From: Sphingomonadales bacterium
Lineage (GTDB): Bacteria; Pseudomonadota; Alphaproteobacteria; Sphingomonadales; Sphingomonadaceae
NCBI GenBank assembly: GCA_004173185.1
Contig: SEFZ01000035.1
Location: forward strand, 1 to 44,297
Direction of reading: 5' to 3'
Length of the DNA stretch: 44,297 nucleotides
Shown: one piece after another, positions 24,129 to 31,618 of the stretch
Layout: every line of letters starts with the position of its first letter
Numbering within the stretch: position 1 is the first letter of the stretch
Translations under genes and position numbers: made by a program
The notes under the pieces: model-generated
What the model was told of the DNA's origin: nothing
Database searches by the model: none
What the model saw: only the letters and a program-made list of their open reading frames with translations

Positions 24129-26438
24129 CTAACCCACCGTAACAAAACTATCCATAACCCGCTTCCGCCCGGCGGTCTCAAAGTCGATCTCGAGCTTGTT
24201 ACCCTCGATTTCCGCGATCAGCCCGTAGCCAAACTTCTGATGGAACACGCGCATCCCCAGCGACAGGTCGCCGCGCGGCTTGGCGCCTACGCTCACCGAT
24301 GATGCGCGGCTTTCGATCACCCTTGGCGCTTCGCGCGTGAAGGTGCGGGGCGTGAAGCTGCCGCCGGGCTTTTTCGCGTCGAAGCCTGCTGCGCGTTGCC
24401 AGCCCGGGCCGCGTCCGGTGCCTCGGCCGACATCCGCGAAGGGATCGGCGCGGTCGCTCCAGTTTGCTTGCCACAGCGATGCGCCGCCGCTCATCGTGGT
24501 TTCTTCGGCGATGTGCTCCGCGGGGAGTTCGGCGATGAAGCGGCTTGGCAGCGATGAGGTCCATTGGCCGTAGATGCGGCGGTTGGCGGCGTGGAGGATC
24601 GTGGCCGCTCTGCGGGCGCGGGTGATCGCGACGTACGCCAGGCGGCGTTCTTCTTCGAGGCTGGCGAGGCCGCCTTCGTCCAATGCGCGTTGCGAGGGGA
24701 AGATGCCTTCTTCCCAGCCGGCGAGGAACACCGTGTCGAATTCCAGCCCCTTGGCGGCGTGGATGGTCATGATCGTGACCTTGGCTTCGTCGGCGTTGTT
24801 CTCATTGTCCATGACGAGGGAGACGTGTTCGAGGAACGCCGTAAGCGTCTCATATTCCTCCATCGCGCGGACGAGTTCGTTGAGGTTTTCGAGGCGGCCG
24901 GCGGCTTCGGCGGTTTTGTCCGCCTGCCACATTGCGGTGTAGCCGCTCTCATCGAGGATGATGCGGGCGAGCTCGGGATGGGGCAGCGTGTCGCCCATCG
25001 CGCGCCATCTCGCGATGTCGCCGATGAGGTTGCCGAGGCTGCGGCGGGCCTGTGGCGTGAGTTCGTCGGTGTCGAGGATGCGCGCCGCTGCGGTGGTGAG
25101 GGGCAAGCCATCGGCGCGGGCATATTGGTGGACCTTCGCGAGCGCCTTGTCGCCCAGGCCGCGCTTGGGGGTGTTGACGATGCGTTCGAAGGCGAGGTCG
25201 TCGGAGGGTTGGGCGACGACGCGGAGATAAGCGAGGGCGTCGCGGATTTCAGCGCGTTCGTAGAAGCGGAAGCCGCCGATGATGCGATAGGGCAGGCCGA
25301 TCGAGATGAAGCGGTCTTCGAACTCACGGGTCTGGTGCTGGGCGCGGACGAGGATGGCGAATTCCTCAAGGCTCTGGCCGCCGCGCTGGCCGCCCTCAAT
25401 CTCTTCGCCGACGCGGCGGGCTTCTTCGGGGCCGTCCCAGATGCCGAGGACTTTGACCTTTTCACCCTCGGGCTTGTCGGTCCACAAAGTCTTGCCGAGG
25501 CGGCCGCCATTATTGGCGATCACGCCCGATGCGGCGGCGAGGATGTGGGGCGTCGAGCGGTAATTCTGTTCGAGCTTGATGACCTTGGCGCCGGGGAAAT
25601 CCTTGTCGAACTTCAGGATGTTTTCGACCAGCGCGCCGCGCCACGAATAGATCGACTGATCGTCATCGCCGACGCAGCACAGGTTCTTGCGCTCCTGTGC
25701 GAGCAGCCGCAGCCAGAGATATTGGACGGCGTTGGTATCCTGATATTCGTCGACCATGATGTAGCGGAAGCGCTGCTGGTACATCTCAAGCACGTCGCGG
25801 TGGGTCTTGAGGATGACGAGCATGTGGAGCAGCAGATCGCCGAAATCGCAGGCGTTGAGCGTGCGCAGGCGGTCCTGATATTGCTGGTAGAGCGACTGGC
25901 CCTTGCCATTGGCATATTGCTCGCTCTCGCCCGCGCCGACCTCTTTCGGGGTGAGGCCCTTATTCTTCCACTGATCGATCAGCCCGGCGAGCTGGCGGGC
26001 GGGCCAGCGCTTCTCGTCGAGATCGTTGACGGCGATGAGCTGCTTTAGGAGCCGCAGCTGATCGTCGGTATCGAGGATGGTGAAGTTCGATTGCAGGCCG
26101 ACCAGCTCGGCATGGCGGCGCAGCATCTTGGCGCCGATCGCGTGGAAGGTGCCGAGCCAGGGCATGCCCTCGACCGCATCGCCGACATGACGGCCGACGC
26201 GCTCTTTCATCTCGCGCGCAGCCTTGTTGGTGAAGGTCACCGCGAGAAGCTCTGAAGGATAGGCTTTGCGGGTCCACAACAGGTGCGCGAGGCGCGCGGT
26301 GAGCGCCGCCGTCTTGCCGGTGCCGGCGCCTGCGAGGACCAGCACGGGGCCTTCGGTGGTGAGCACGGCATCACGCTGGGGCGCGTTCAGGCCCTGTAGA
26401 TAGGGGGCGTCATTCTGGGTCTGGGCAGGCACGGTCAT
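24129..26438 (-). CDS. uvrD: UvrD/PcrA-type DNA helicase
   Basis: 769 aa from the ATG at 26438; a TTG at 26474 is possible but would place the promoter and LexA box inside the gene. SF1A helicase: Walker A AGAGTGKT (36-43), the DEYQD Walker B motif, QNYRS, and the C-terminal VYIAxTRAR-like motif (YVAITRARR). The tail ends in the PcrA/UvrD tudor-like domain (MRVFHQKFGYGLIAEIEG). Unwinds DNA 3' to 5' in nucleotide excision and mismatch repair. Damage control is indicated by the LexA box at 26443-26457. The last 400 bp run up to the low-GC island. Confidence 0.94.
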   Translation of the reverse strand: MTVPAQTQNDAPYLQGLNAPQRDAVLTTEGPVLVLAGAGTGKTAALTARLAHLLWTRKAYPSELLAVTFTNKAAREMKERVGRHVGDAVEGMPWLGTFHAIGAKMLRRHAELVGLQSNFTILDTDDQLRLLKQLIAVNDLDEKRWPARQLAGLIDQWKNKGLTPKEVGAGESEQYANGKGQSLYQQYQDRLRTLNACDFGDLLLHMLVILKTHRDVLEMYQQRFRYIMVDEYQDTNAVQYLWLRLLAQERKNLCCVGDDDQSIYSWRGALVENILKFDKDFPGAKVIKLEQNYRSTPHILAAASGVIANNGGRLGKTLWTDKPEGEKVKVLGIWDGPEEARRVGEEIEGGQRGGQSLEEFAILVRAQHQTREFEDRFISIGLPYRIIGGFRFYERAEIRDALAYLRVVAQPSDDLAFERIVNTPKRGLGDKALAKVHQYARADGLPLTTAAARILDTDELTPQARRSLGNLIGDIARWRAMGDTLPHPELARIILDESGYTAMWQADKTAEAAGRLENLNELVRAMEEYETLTAFLEHVSLVMDNENNADEAKVTIMTIHAAKGLEFDTVFLAGWEEGIFPSQRALDEGGLASLEEERRLAYVAITRARRAATILHAANRRIYGQWTSSLPSRFIAELPAEHIAEETTMSGGASLWQANWSDRADPFADVGRGTGRGPGWQRAAGFDAKKPGGSFTPRTFTREAPRVIESRASSVSVGAKPRGDLSLGMRVFHQKFGYGLIAEIEGNKLEIDFETAGRKRVMDSFVTVG

Positions 26439-26442
26439 ATGC

Positions 26443-26457
26443 GAACAGTTAGGGAAC
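26443..26457. promoter_or_regulatory. Perfect LexA (SOS) box of alphaproteobacterial type
   Basis: GAAC-AGTTAGG-GAAC on the plus strand, i.e. GTTC-N7-GTTC on the minus strand, the exact alphaproteobacterial LexA consensus. It ends 5 bases before the uvrD ATG and overlaps the presumed -10, so LexA binding would block transcription. Confidence 0.75.
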
Positions 26458-26474
26458 GCGGCGGTTCCGGGCAA
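26446..26474 (-). promoter_or_regulatory. uvrD promoter, apparently leaderless
   Basis: Minus strand: TTGCCC (26474-26469), 17-base spacer, TAACTG (26451-26446). The ATG lies 7 bases after the -10, so the transcript would begin at or next to the start codon; no ribosome-binding site is visible. The LexA box overlaps the -10. Confidence 0.5.
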
Positions 26475-26512
26475 GCCGACACGCAGGGTAATGCAAATAT
26501 ACCTAATTGCGT

Positions 26513-26527
26513 CCGGAACGTTTCCGG
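26513..26527. promoter_or_regulatory. Palindrome between uvrD and the 26553 gene
   Basis: CCGGAA-CGT-TTCCGG, a perfect 6-bp-arm palindrome 26 bases before the ATG at 26553, in the divergent promoter region. Likely an operator or -35-region element for the plus-strand gene; the regulator is unknown. Confidence 0.35.
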
Positions 26528-26552
26528 GCTTTGGTCGCAGTAGGGGGATGCG

Positions 26553-27008
26553 ATGGGGGCGATTCGTATATTCGGTGGGCTGATGCTGCTATTCGCGGCA
26601 ATGCCTGTTTGCGCGCAGTCGGTAGAGCCGCCACGGATCGCGTTTACGACGCCGCATACTGAAACGAATGTGACGTTTGACGATCGCTCAAGCGGGCTGT
26701 GGCTCCGCGCATCCACCGTGACGCGCGACGATCGCCAATTGGGCGGGACCGACGGGCGCACGGGCTATCGCTTCTCGTTGCAGAAGCAGATTATCGGGCA
26801 CACCTGGATCGGGATTGGCTCCTACACGCAATTGCCGCGCTTCGATCCGATCCGGGGCGAGACGCGCGGCGCCCGCAACGCGATCGGCCCGAAGCTGAGC
26901 TTCGAGGCGAGTGGCGATGTCGAGCTTGGCCTGTCGTGGATGAAGCGCAAGCGGCGCGGCGCGCCACCTCCGGGGCCGCGCGCTTATGTGCAGTTCAATT
27001 TCCGATAG
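26553..27008 (+). CDS. Exported hypothetical protein, beta-rich
   Basis: 151 aa with a clear signal peptide (FGGLMLLFAAMPVCAQ, cleavage near CAQ-SV). The mature part has alternating polar/hydrophobic strands (GLWLRASTV, YRFSLQKQI, WIGIGSY, VELGLSWM) and ends VQFNFR, with a terminal aromatic-x-aromatic-like strand as in small outer-membrane beta-barrels. Outer membrane location is an inference. GGGGG ribosome-binding sequence precedes the ATG. No named family recognised. Confidence 0.72.
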   Translation: MGAIRIFGGLMLLFAAMPVCAQSVEPPRIAFTTPHTETNVTFDDRSSGLWLRASTVTRDDRQLGGTDGRTGYRFSLQKQIIGHTWIGIGSYTQLPRFDPIRGETRGARNAIGPKLSFEASGDVELGLSWMKRKRRGAPPPGPRAYVQFNFR

Positions 27009-27045
27009 CATTGCGGCGGACGCGGGCGGGCGATAGGCTCGCGCA

Positions 27046-27231
27046 ATGAGCTGGAACAGACGGAAAATACGGATTGGGATCGTGCTGGCGATCGCGGTGG
27101 TCGCGGCGTTTTACGCATGGCGCACCTCGACTCCCACGGGCCTGCCGCCGTGCGTGCCCGGACGCGAGGAAATCAAGGACGACAGCGGCAAGATCATCGA
27201 GATCAAGCGCACTGAATGCAGCAAGGGCTAA
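27046..27231 (+). CDS. Small single-pass membrane protein
   Basis: 61 aa. A basic start (MSWNRRKIRIG) is followed by one hydrophobic helix (about 10-25) and an outside, charged tail with two cysteines (PPCVPG and RTECSKG) about 22 residues apart that could pair. It lies 37 bases after the exported protein on the same strand. Coding character is supported by composition and context, but no family is recognised. Confidence 0.6.
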   Translation: MSWNRRKIRIGIVLAIAVVAAFYAWRTSTPTGLPPCVPGREEIKDDSGKIIEIKRTECSKG

Positions 27232-27323
27232 AAGCGCTTTCCGCCAGTCCTGACGCCCGTTCTTGTTCTCTCGCCTTTCGGCCAACTGCCTGTTAGCTCC
27301 TGCACAGGCAGCGGGGGCACGAC

Positions 27324-28529
27324 ATGGCACCGAATAGCGACAGACTGCATTTGATCGATGCGCTGCGGGCGATTGCGCTCTTTGGCGTGATCACGTTCAA
27401 CTTCACGGCGATGGTGATGGCGTTTGCGGGCGGCGAGATCATGTCGCGCGCAACTTCGGTCGATATGGGCTTCGCGACCTTCGATCTGGTGCTGATCCAG
27501 GGCAAGGCGCGGGCGTGCTTCGCTTTGCTGTTTGGGCTTGGCTTCGGGATATTGATGGAGCGTGCCGCAGCCAAAGGGCAGGGCTTCACGGCATTTTACC
27601 TGCGGCGGATGCTGGTGCTGCTCGGCATCGGATTGCTCAACCTCGCTTTCCTGTTCTGGGGCGACATTCTGATCCTGTATGCGGTGCTCGGCATGGGCAT
27701 GCTGCTGTTCCGCAACGCGAGCGACCGCGCGCTGCTGTGGATGGGCTTTGCGCTGATCCTTGTGCCGCCCTTGGTCTCGGGAGCGATCGAGGGCGTGACG
27801 GGCGTTCCGATCCCCAATTTTGCAGGGCTGTCACCCGCTGCGGTGGATACCGTGATGTACGACACCGCGCCGATCTATCGCGGCGATGATTACTGGGCCT
27901 ATGTCGCGCAGAACCTGCGATACTATCTCGATCACTACCGGACCGAGACTGGCTATGTCGCAATGTATGACACCAGCGTGCTGGGGCTTTTCATGCTGGG
28001 GTTCTGGGTAGCGCGGCAGCGGATTGCGGCGGATGTCGCGGCGTGGCGGCCTGTTCTGATCAAGCTGGTGTGGTGGTGCCTCCCGATCGGGCTGGTGCTC
28101 AGCGTGATCCACGCCACCCGGCGGATGGGGATACCGTTTGAGGGCTGGGGCTATGCGGGCGTTACCGCCGCTTATGCGGGCCTCGCCATAGCCGCGATCG
28201 GCTATATCGCTTTGTTCTGCCTGCTGATCGGCGGATCGGGTCGCTGGCTGCAAAAGCCGCTCGCGCCGATGGGGCGGATGGCGCTGACCGGTTATCTGGC
28301 GTCGAACGCCATCGGCTCGTTCGTCTGGTATGGCTGGGGCCTCGGGCTTTTGGGCAAATGGAGCATGACCGCAGTGAATTTGCTGGCGCTCGCGGTGTTT
28401 GTGGGTCTTTGCGTTTTCAGCGCGCTGTGGCTTAGCATCTTCCGCTTCGGGCCTGCCGAGTGGGTTTGGCGCTCGCTGACATATGGATCGTTGCAGCCCT
28501 TGCTGCGCACGGAGAAGACCAGAGTATGA
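27324..28529 (+). CDS. DUF418 (YeiB-like) membrane protein
   Basis: 401 aa, about 9-10 membrane helices. The N-terminus (DRLHLIDALRAIALFGVITFN) and the C-terminal block (GRMALTGYLASNAIGSFVWYG) are the usual DUF418/YeiB signatures. These proteins are placed near acyltransferase-3-like membrane proteins and may handle small acyl or envelope compounds; the role is not established. Its stop overlaps the ATG of the next MFS gene (ATGA at 28526-28529). Confidence 0.88.
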   Translation: MAPNSDRLHLIDALRAIALFGVITFNFTAMVMAFAGGEIMSRATSVDMGFATFDLVLIQGKARACFALLFGLGFGILMERAAAKGQGFTAFYLRRMLVLLGIGLLNLAFLFWGDILILYAVLGMGMLLFRNASDRALLWMGFALILVPPLVSGAIEGVTGVPIPNFAGLSPAAVDTVMYDTAPIYRGDDYWAYVAQNLRYYLDHYRTETGYVAMYDTSVLGLFMLGFWVARQRIAADVAAWRPVLIKLVWWCLPIGLVLSVIHATRRMGIPFEGWGYAGVTAAYAGLAIAAIGYIALFCLLIGGSGRWLQKPLAPMGRMALTGYLASNAIGSFVWYGWGLGLLGKWSMTAVNLLALAVFVGLCVFSALWLSIFRFGPAEWVWRSLTYGSLQPLLRTEKTRV

Positions 28530-29788
28530 CCGCTCCCGCATCGCACCCCCGGATCCTGTTCGCGAGCCTCGTCGGCACCTCGGTCGAGTTCTACGATTTC
28601 TACATCTACGCGACCGCTGCGGCGCTGGTGTTTCCGGCGCTGTTCTTCCCCGCGACCGATCCGGGGCTGGCGCAGCTTGCCTCCTATGCGAGCTTCAGCG
28701 TTGCCTTTTTCGCGCGGCCTTTGGGCGGATTGGTGTTCGGGCATTTCGGCGACCGCATGGGGCGCAAGTCCACCTTGGTCGCCTCGCTGATGCTGATGGG
28801 CATTTCGACCGTGCTGATCGCCTTCCTGCCGACCTATGCGATGATCGGCTGGGTTGCGCCCCTGCTGCTCTGCCTGCTGCGCTTCGGGCAGGGGCTGGGG
28901 CTCGGCGGCGAATGGGGCGGAGCATCGCTGCTCGCAGTCGAGAATGCGCCGCCGGGATGGACCAATCGCTATGGCGCCTTTCCGCCGATGGGCGCGCCGG
29001 TGGGCTTCATCTGCGCCAATGGCTTCTTCCTGATCCTCGGCGCGGTGCTGACCGACGCGCAGTTTGCCGAATGGGGCTGGCGGCTGCCGTTCCTCGCCAG
29101 CGCATTGCTGGTGCTGCTGGGACTATGGGTGCGCCTGACGCTGACCGAGACGCCGGCATTCGTCGAGGCGCAGGAAGCCGCCCCGCCGCCGCGCGTGCCG
29201 ATCGGCGAATTGCTGCGCGACCATCTCCATCCGACGCTGGCGGGCACGATCGCGACGGTCGCGTGCTTTGCATTGTTCTACATCTCGACGGTGTTCATCA
29301 TCGGCTATGGCACCAAGGCGCTTGGCTATGATCGGGAAGCGTTCCTTGGCCTCGAGCTTGGCGCGATCCTGTTCATGGCGGCAGGCATCGCCATCGCCGC
29401 CACGTATGCCGACAAGATCGGCGCGGCGCTGGTGCTGGCGATCGGATGCGTGGTCGCGATACCCGTGGGGCTGTCGATGGTGTGGCTGTTGGCGCCCGGC
29501 GCGCCGGTGATGCTGTTCGTCTGGCTGGCCTTTGCGCTGTTCACCATGGGGCTGGTCTATGGTCCGCTCGGCGGCTGGCTGCCGAGCCTGTTCCCGGCGC
29601 GGGTGCGCTATACGGGCGTTTCGGTGACGTTCAACCTGGGCGGAATCATCGGCGGCGGGATGACCCCGCTGATCGCGCAGGCGCTGGTGGAGAAGGGCGG
29701 ATTGTCGCTGGTCGGCCTGTATCTGACCGGGGCAGGGCTGCTGAGCCTGGTTGCGATCGCGACGCTTCGGAAGCGTGCCCCGGCCTAG
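28526..29788 (+). CDS. MFS transporter, metabolite:H+ symporter (MHS) type
   Basis: 420 aa from the ATG at 28526 inside the DUF418 stop. Starts FASLVGTSVEFYDFYIYATAAALVFPALFF, the hallmark of the MHS group (shikimate, alpha-ketoglutarate, proline/betaine symporters). The cytoplasmic MFS motif FGHFGDRMGRK and about 12 helices are present. Substrate unknown, most likely an organic acid or compatible solute. Coupled with DUF418, which may be its functional partner. Confidence 0.9.
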   Translation: MTAPASHPRILFASLVGTSVEFYDFYIYATAAALVFPALFFPATDPGLAQLASYASFSVAFFARPLGGLVFGHFGDRMGRKSTLVASLMLMGISTVLIAFLPTYAMIGWVAPLLLCLLRFGQGLGLGGEWGGASLLAVENAPPGWTNRYGAFPPMGAPVGFICANGFFLILGAVLTDAQFAEWGWRLPFLASALLVLLGLWVRLTLTETPAFVEAQEAAPPPRVPIGELLRDHLHPTLAGTIATVACFALFYISTVFIIGYGTKALGYDREAFLGLELGAILFMAAGIAIAATYADKIGAALVLAIGCVVAIPVGLSMVWLLAPGAPVMLFVWLAFALFTMGLVYGPLGGWLPSLFPARVRYTGVSVTFNLGGIIGGGMTPLIAQALVEKGGLSLVGLYLTGAGLLSLVAIATLRKRAPA

Positions 29789-29857
29789 CGTCTTCCCACC
29801 TAGACGCCGCGCATTGCCGATGGCAGGCTGTAGTCGGGGCGTAAAAGGGGAACGCAA

Positions 29858-30997
29858 TTGAATCGTCGTGAAGTAATTGCCGGGGGTGCTGCACTTACTC
29901 TGGCCGGTGTGTCGCTGCGCGCTGCGGCGGCAGAGGGCAAGGTCTTCGTCAATAGCATCGCTGTGGACGACGGGCGCGTGTGGATCGCCGCCATGATCGG
30001 CGACAAGGGGCCGTATTTCTTCATCGTCGATACCGGCGGCTATATGTCGATGATCGAAGACAGTTTTGCCAAGTCGCTGAACCTGCACAAGATGCCCGGC
30101 CGTCAGGGCATCGGGATTGGCGGGGTTTCCGATTATAGCTGGTACAATGCAGGCACGGTCACGCTGGCGAGCGGCATCCGCTTTCCCGACATGCTGTTTG
30201 CCGGGATCGGCAAGCGGCTCTCGCCCGATGCGGTGGGCGCGTTTGGCGCGGGGCTGTTCACCACCTATGACAGCGATCTCGATTTCGTTAAGGGCGAGTG
30301 GCGAGCCTATACGGGCGGGCGCCCCAATTTCGACGGACTGACCAAGCTCAAATCGCGCTTCACCGATTTCCGGGGCGGCCAGCGGATCGTCGCCAATGCA
30401 ACGGTCGATGGCTATGAGGGCGACTTCCTGCTCGATACCGGTGCGCCGGGCGAAGTGCTGCTCCATGGCCGCGCCTCGGCCAAATCCGGGCTCTGGAACG
30501 ATACTCAGCCTTATTCGCCGCTTCCGGTTTCCGGCATCGGCAAGGCGCGGGTGCATGCCCGTCTGGTGCGCGCGAAGAAGCTGGCGATCGGGCCATTCGT
30601 GTTCGAGAATCCGCTGGTGCGCCTGAGCGAACCGGGCACGCCGAGCGGCAGGCAGGACGGGGTTATCGGGCTGCAAACGCTGGAGCGGCTGCATCTGACG
30701 ACCGATGTTTCGGCGCAAATCGTGTACGCCGCGCCCAACAACGTACCGAAGAAAACGATCGGCTATCCGCTCTCGGGCCTGTGGCTGGAAGAGGAAGGTG
30801 GCCGGGTTTCGGTCGACGATGTTGGCACGGGCAGCCCGGCGGCGCTGGCGGGGCTGAAGAAAGGCGATGTGCTGGGCAGTTCGATGCCCGATGCGCTGCG
30901 CGCGATCAACGGCCCGCCGGGCAAGCAGGTGGTGCTGAACGTGGAAAGCGGCGGGGCGAAGCGCGAGGTGCGGTACACGCTGAAGCCCTGGCTGTAG
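29858..30997 (+). CDS. Tat-exported aspartyl-protease-fold protein with PDZ domain
   Basis: 379 aa from a TTG at 29858 with an AAAGGGG ribosome-binding site; no in-frame ATG would keep the signal peptide. The N-terminus MNRREVIAGGAALTLAG is a twin-arginine signal. Two retropepsin-like lobes each carry a catalytic triplet: VDTGG (D58) and LDTGA (D193), as in a covalently fused dimer of a retroviral-type aspartyl protease. A PDZ domain (about 300-370: VGTGSPAALAGLKKGDVL) closes the protein. A periplasmic protease or peptide-binding role is expected. Confidence 0.85.
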   Translation: MNRREVIAGGAALTLAGVSLRAAAAEGKVFVNSIAVDDGRVWIAAMIGDKGPYFFIVDTGGYMSMIEDSFAKSLNLHKMPGRQGIGIGGVSDYSWYNAGTVTLASGIRFPDMLFAGIGKRLSPDAVGAFGAGLFTTYDSDLDFVKGEWRAYTGGRPNFDGLTKLKSRFTDFRGGQRIVANATVDGYEGDFLLDTGAPGEVLLHGRASAKSGLWNDTQPYSPLPVSGIGKARVHARLVRAKKLAIGPFVFENPLVRLSEPGTPSGRQDGVIGLQTLERLHLTTDVSAQIVYAAPNNVPKKTIGYPLSGLWLEEEGGRVSVDDVGTGSPAALAGLKKGDVLGSSMPDALRAINGPPGKQVVLNVESGGAKREVRYTLKPWL

Positions 30998-31024
30998 CGT
31001 GGACCTTTACCCGACACGCTCACC

Positions 31025-31058
31025 CTGAGCTTGTCGAAGGGTGCTTCGACAGGCTCAG
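31025..31058. repeat. Long-stem REP hairpin (CTGAGC...GCTCAG family)
   Basis: 15-bp arms (31025-31039 and 31044-31058) with one G-T wobble and a GGTG loop, in the 81-bp gap between convergent genes. The sequence type (CCTGAGC-TTGTCGAAG) is a repeat I recall as very common between genes in GC-rich proteobacteria. Probably a bidirectional terminator. Confidence 0.7.
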
Positions 31059-31078
31059 CATGAGCGGAGTGGTGGTTC

Positions 31079-31618
31079 TTAGGACGCCCGCAGCAGCGTG
31101 ATCCGCGCCTTGCCGTGAACGCGCGAGGCGTCCGCGGTGAAGCCGGCGATTTCGGGCGTTTCGTCCTTGGCGGTCTCGATGCTTACCCAGGTGGCGGGGC
31201 TGGTCCAGCCCAACCGGGCCAGCTTGTCGAGCGCGACGCTGCCCGCGCTGGTGGTGTAAGGCGGGTCCATCAGGATCAGGTCGAGCGGCTTTACCGCGGG
31301 GCCGAGGGTCAGCACCGATGCGGCGCGGACGTCAGCACCCTTGGCACCCAGCTTGGCGATATTGGTCTTGAGTGCGTCGACCGCGGCCTTGTCCTGCTCG
31401 ACGAACAGGCAGGTGGCGGCACCGCGCGACAGCGCCTCAAGCCCGAGCGCGCCCGAACCTGCGAACAGATCGGCGACCGCGAGATCCTCGAAGCTGCCAA
31501 CGCGGCTGGCGAGCATCGAGAACAATGCCTCGCGCGTGCGATCGGCAGTGGGACGCGTGACCTCACCCTTGGGCGCGACGAGCGGACGGCCGCGCCATTG
31601 TCCAGCGATGATCCTCAT
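31079..31618 (-). CDS. rsmD: 16S rRNA (guanine(966)-N2)-methyltransferase
   Basis: 179 aa SAM-dependent methyltransferase. N-terminal MRIIAGQWRGRPL and RPTADRTREALFSML are RsmD signatures; the SAM loop is FAGSGALG (52-59) and the catalytic motif is DPPY (118-121). Methylates G966 in the small ribosomal subunit. Its ATG overlaps the stop of the upstream pseudouridine synthase (ATGA, 31615-31618), so the two rRNA-modification genes are coupled. Confidence 0.95.
   Translation of the reverse strand: MRIIAGQWRGRPLVAPKGEVTRPTADRTREALFSMLASRVGSFEDLAVADLFAGSGALGLEALSRGAATCLFVEQDKAAVDALKTNIAKLGAKGADVRAASVLTLGPAVKPLDLILMDPPYTTSAGSVALDKLARLGWTSPATWVSIETAKDETPEIAGFTADASRVHGKARITLLRAS

Noticed and set aside
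24564..26048. A 494-codon plus-strand open frame opposite uvrD
   Set aside because: It lies wholly inside uvrD, which has every helicase motif; the product is low-complexity Glu/Asp/Ala and resembles nothing.
26444..26468. GGAAC-N16-TGTT (EcfG-like) on the minus strand upstream of uvrD
   Set aside because: It overlaps the LexA box and sigma70-type promoter; the GTT is part of the LexA half-site, so coincidence is the simpler reading.
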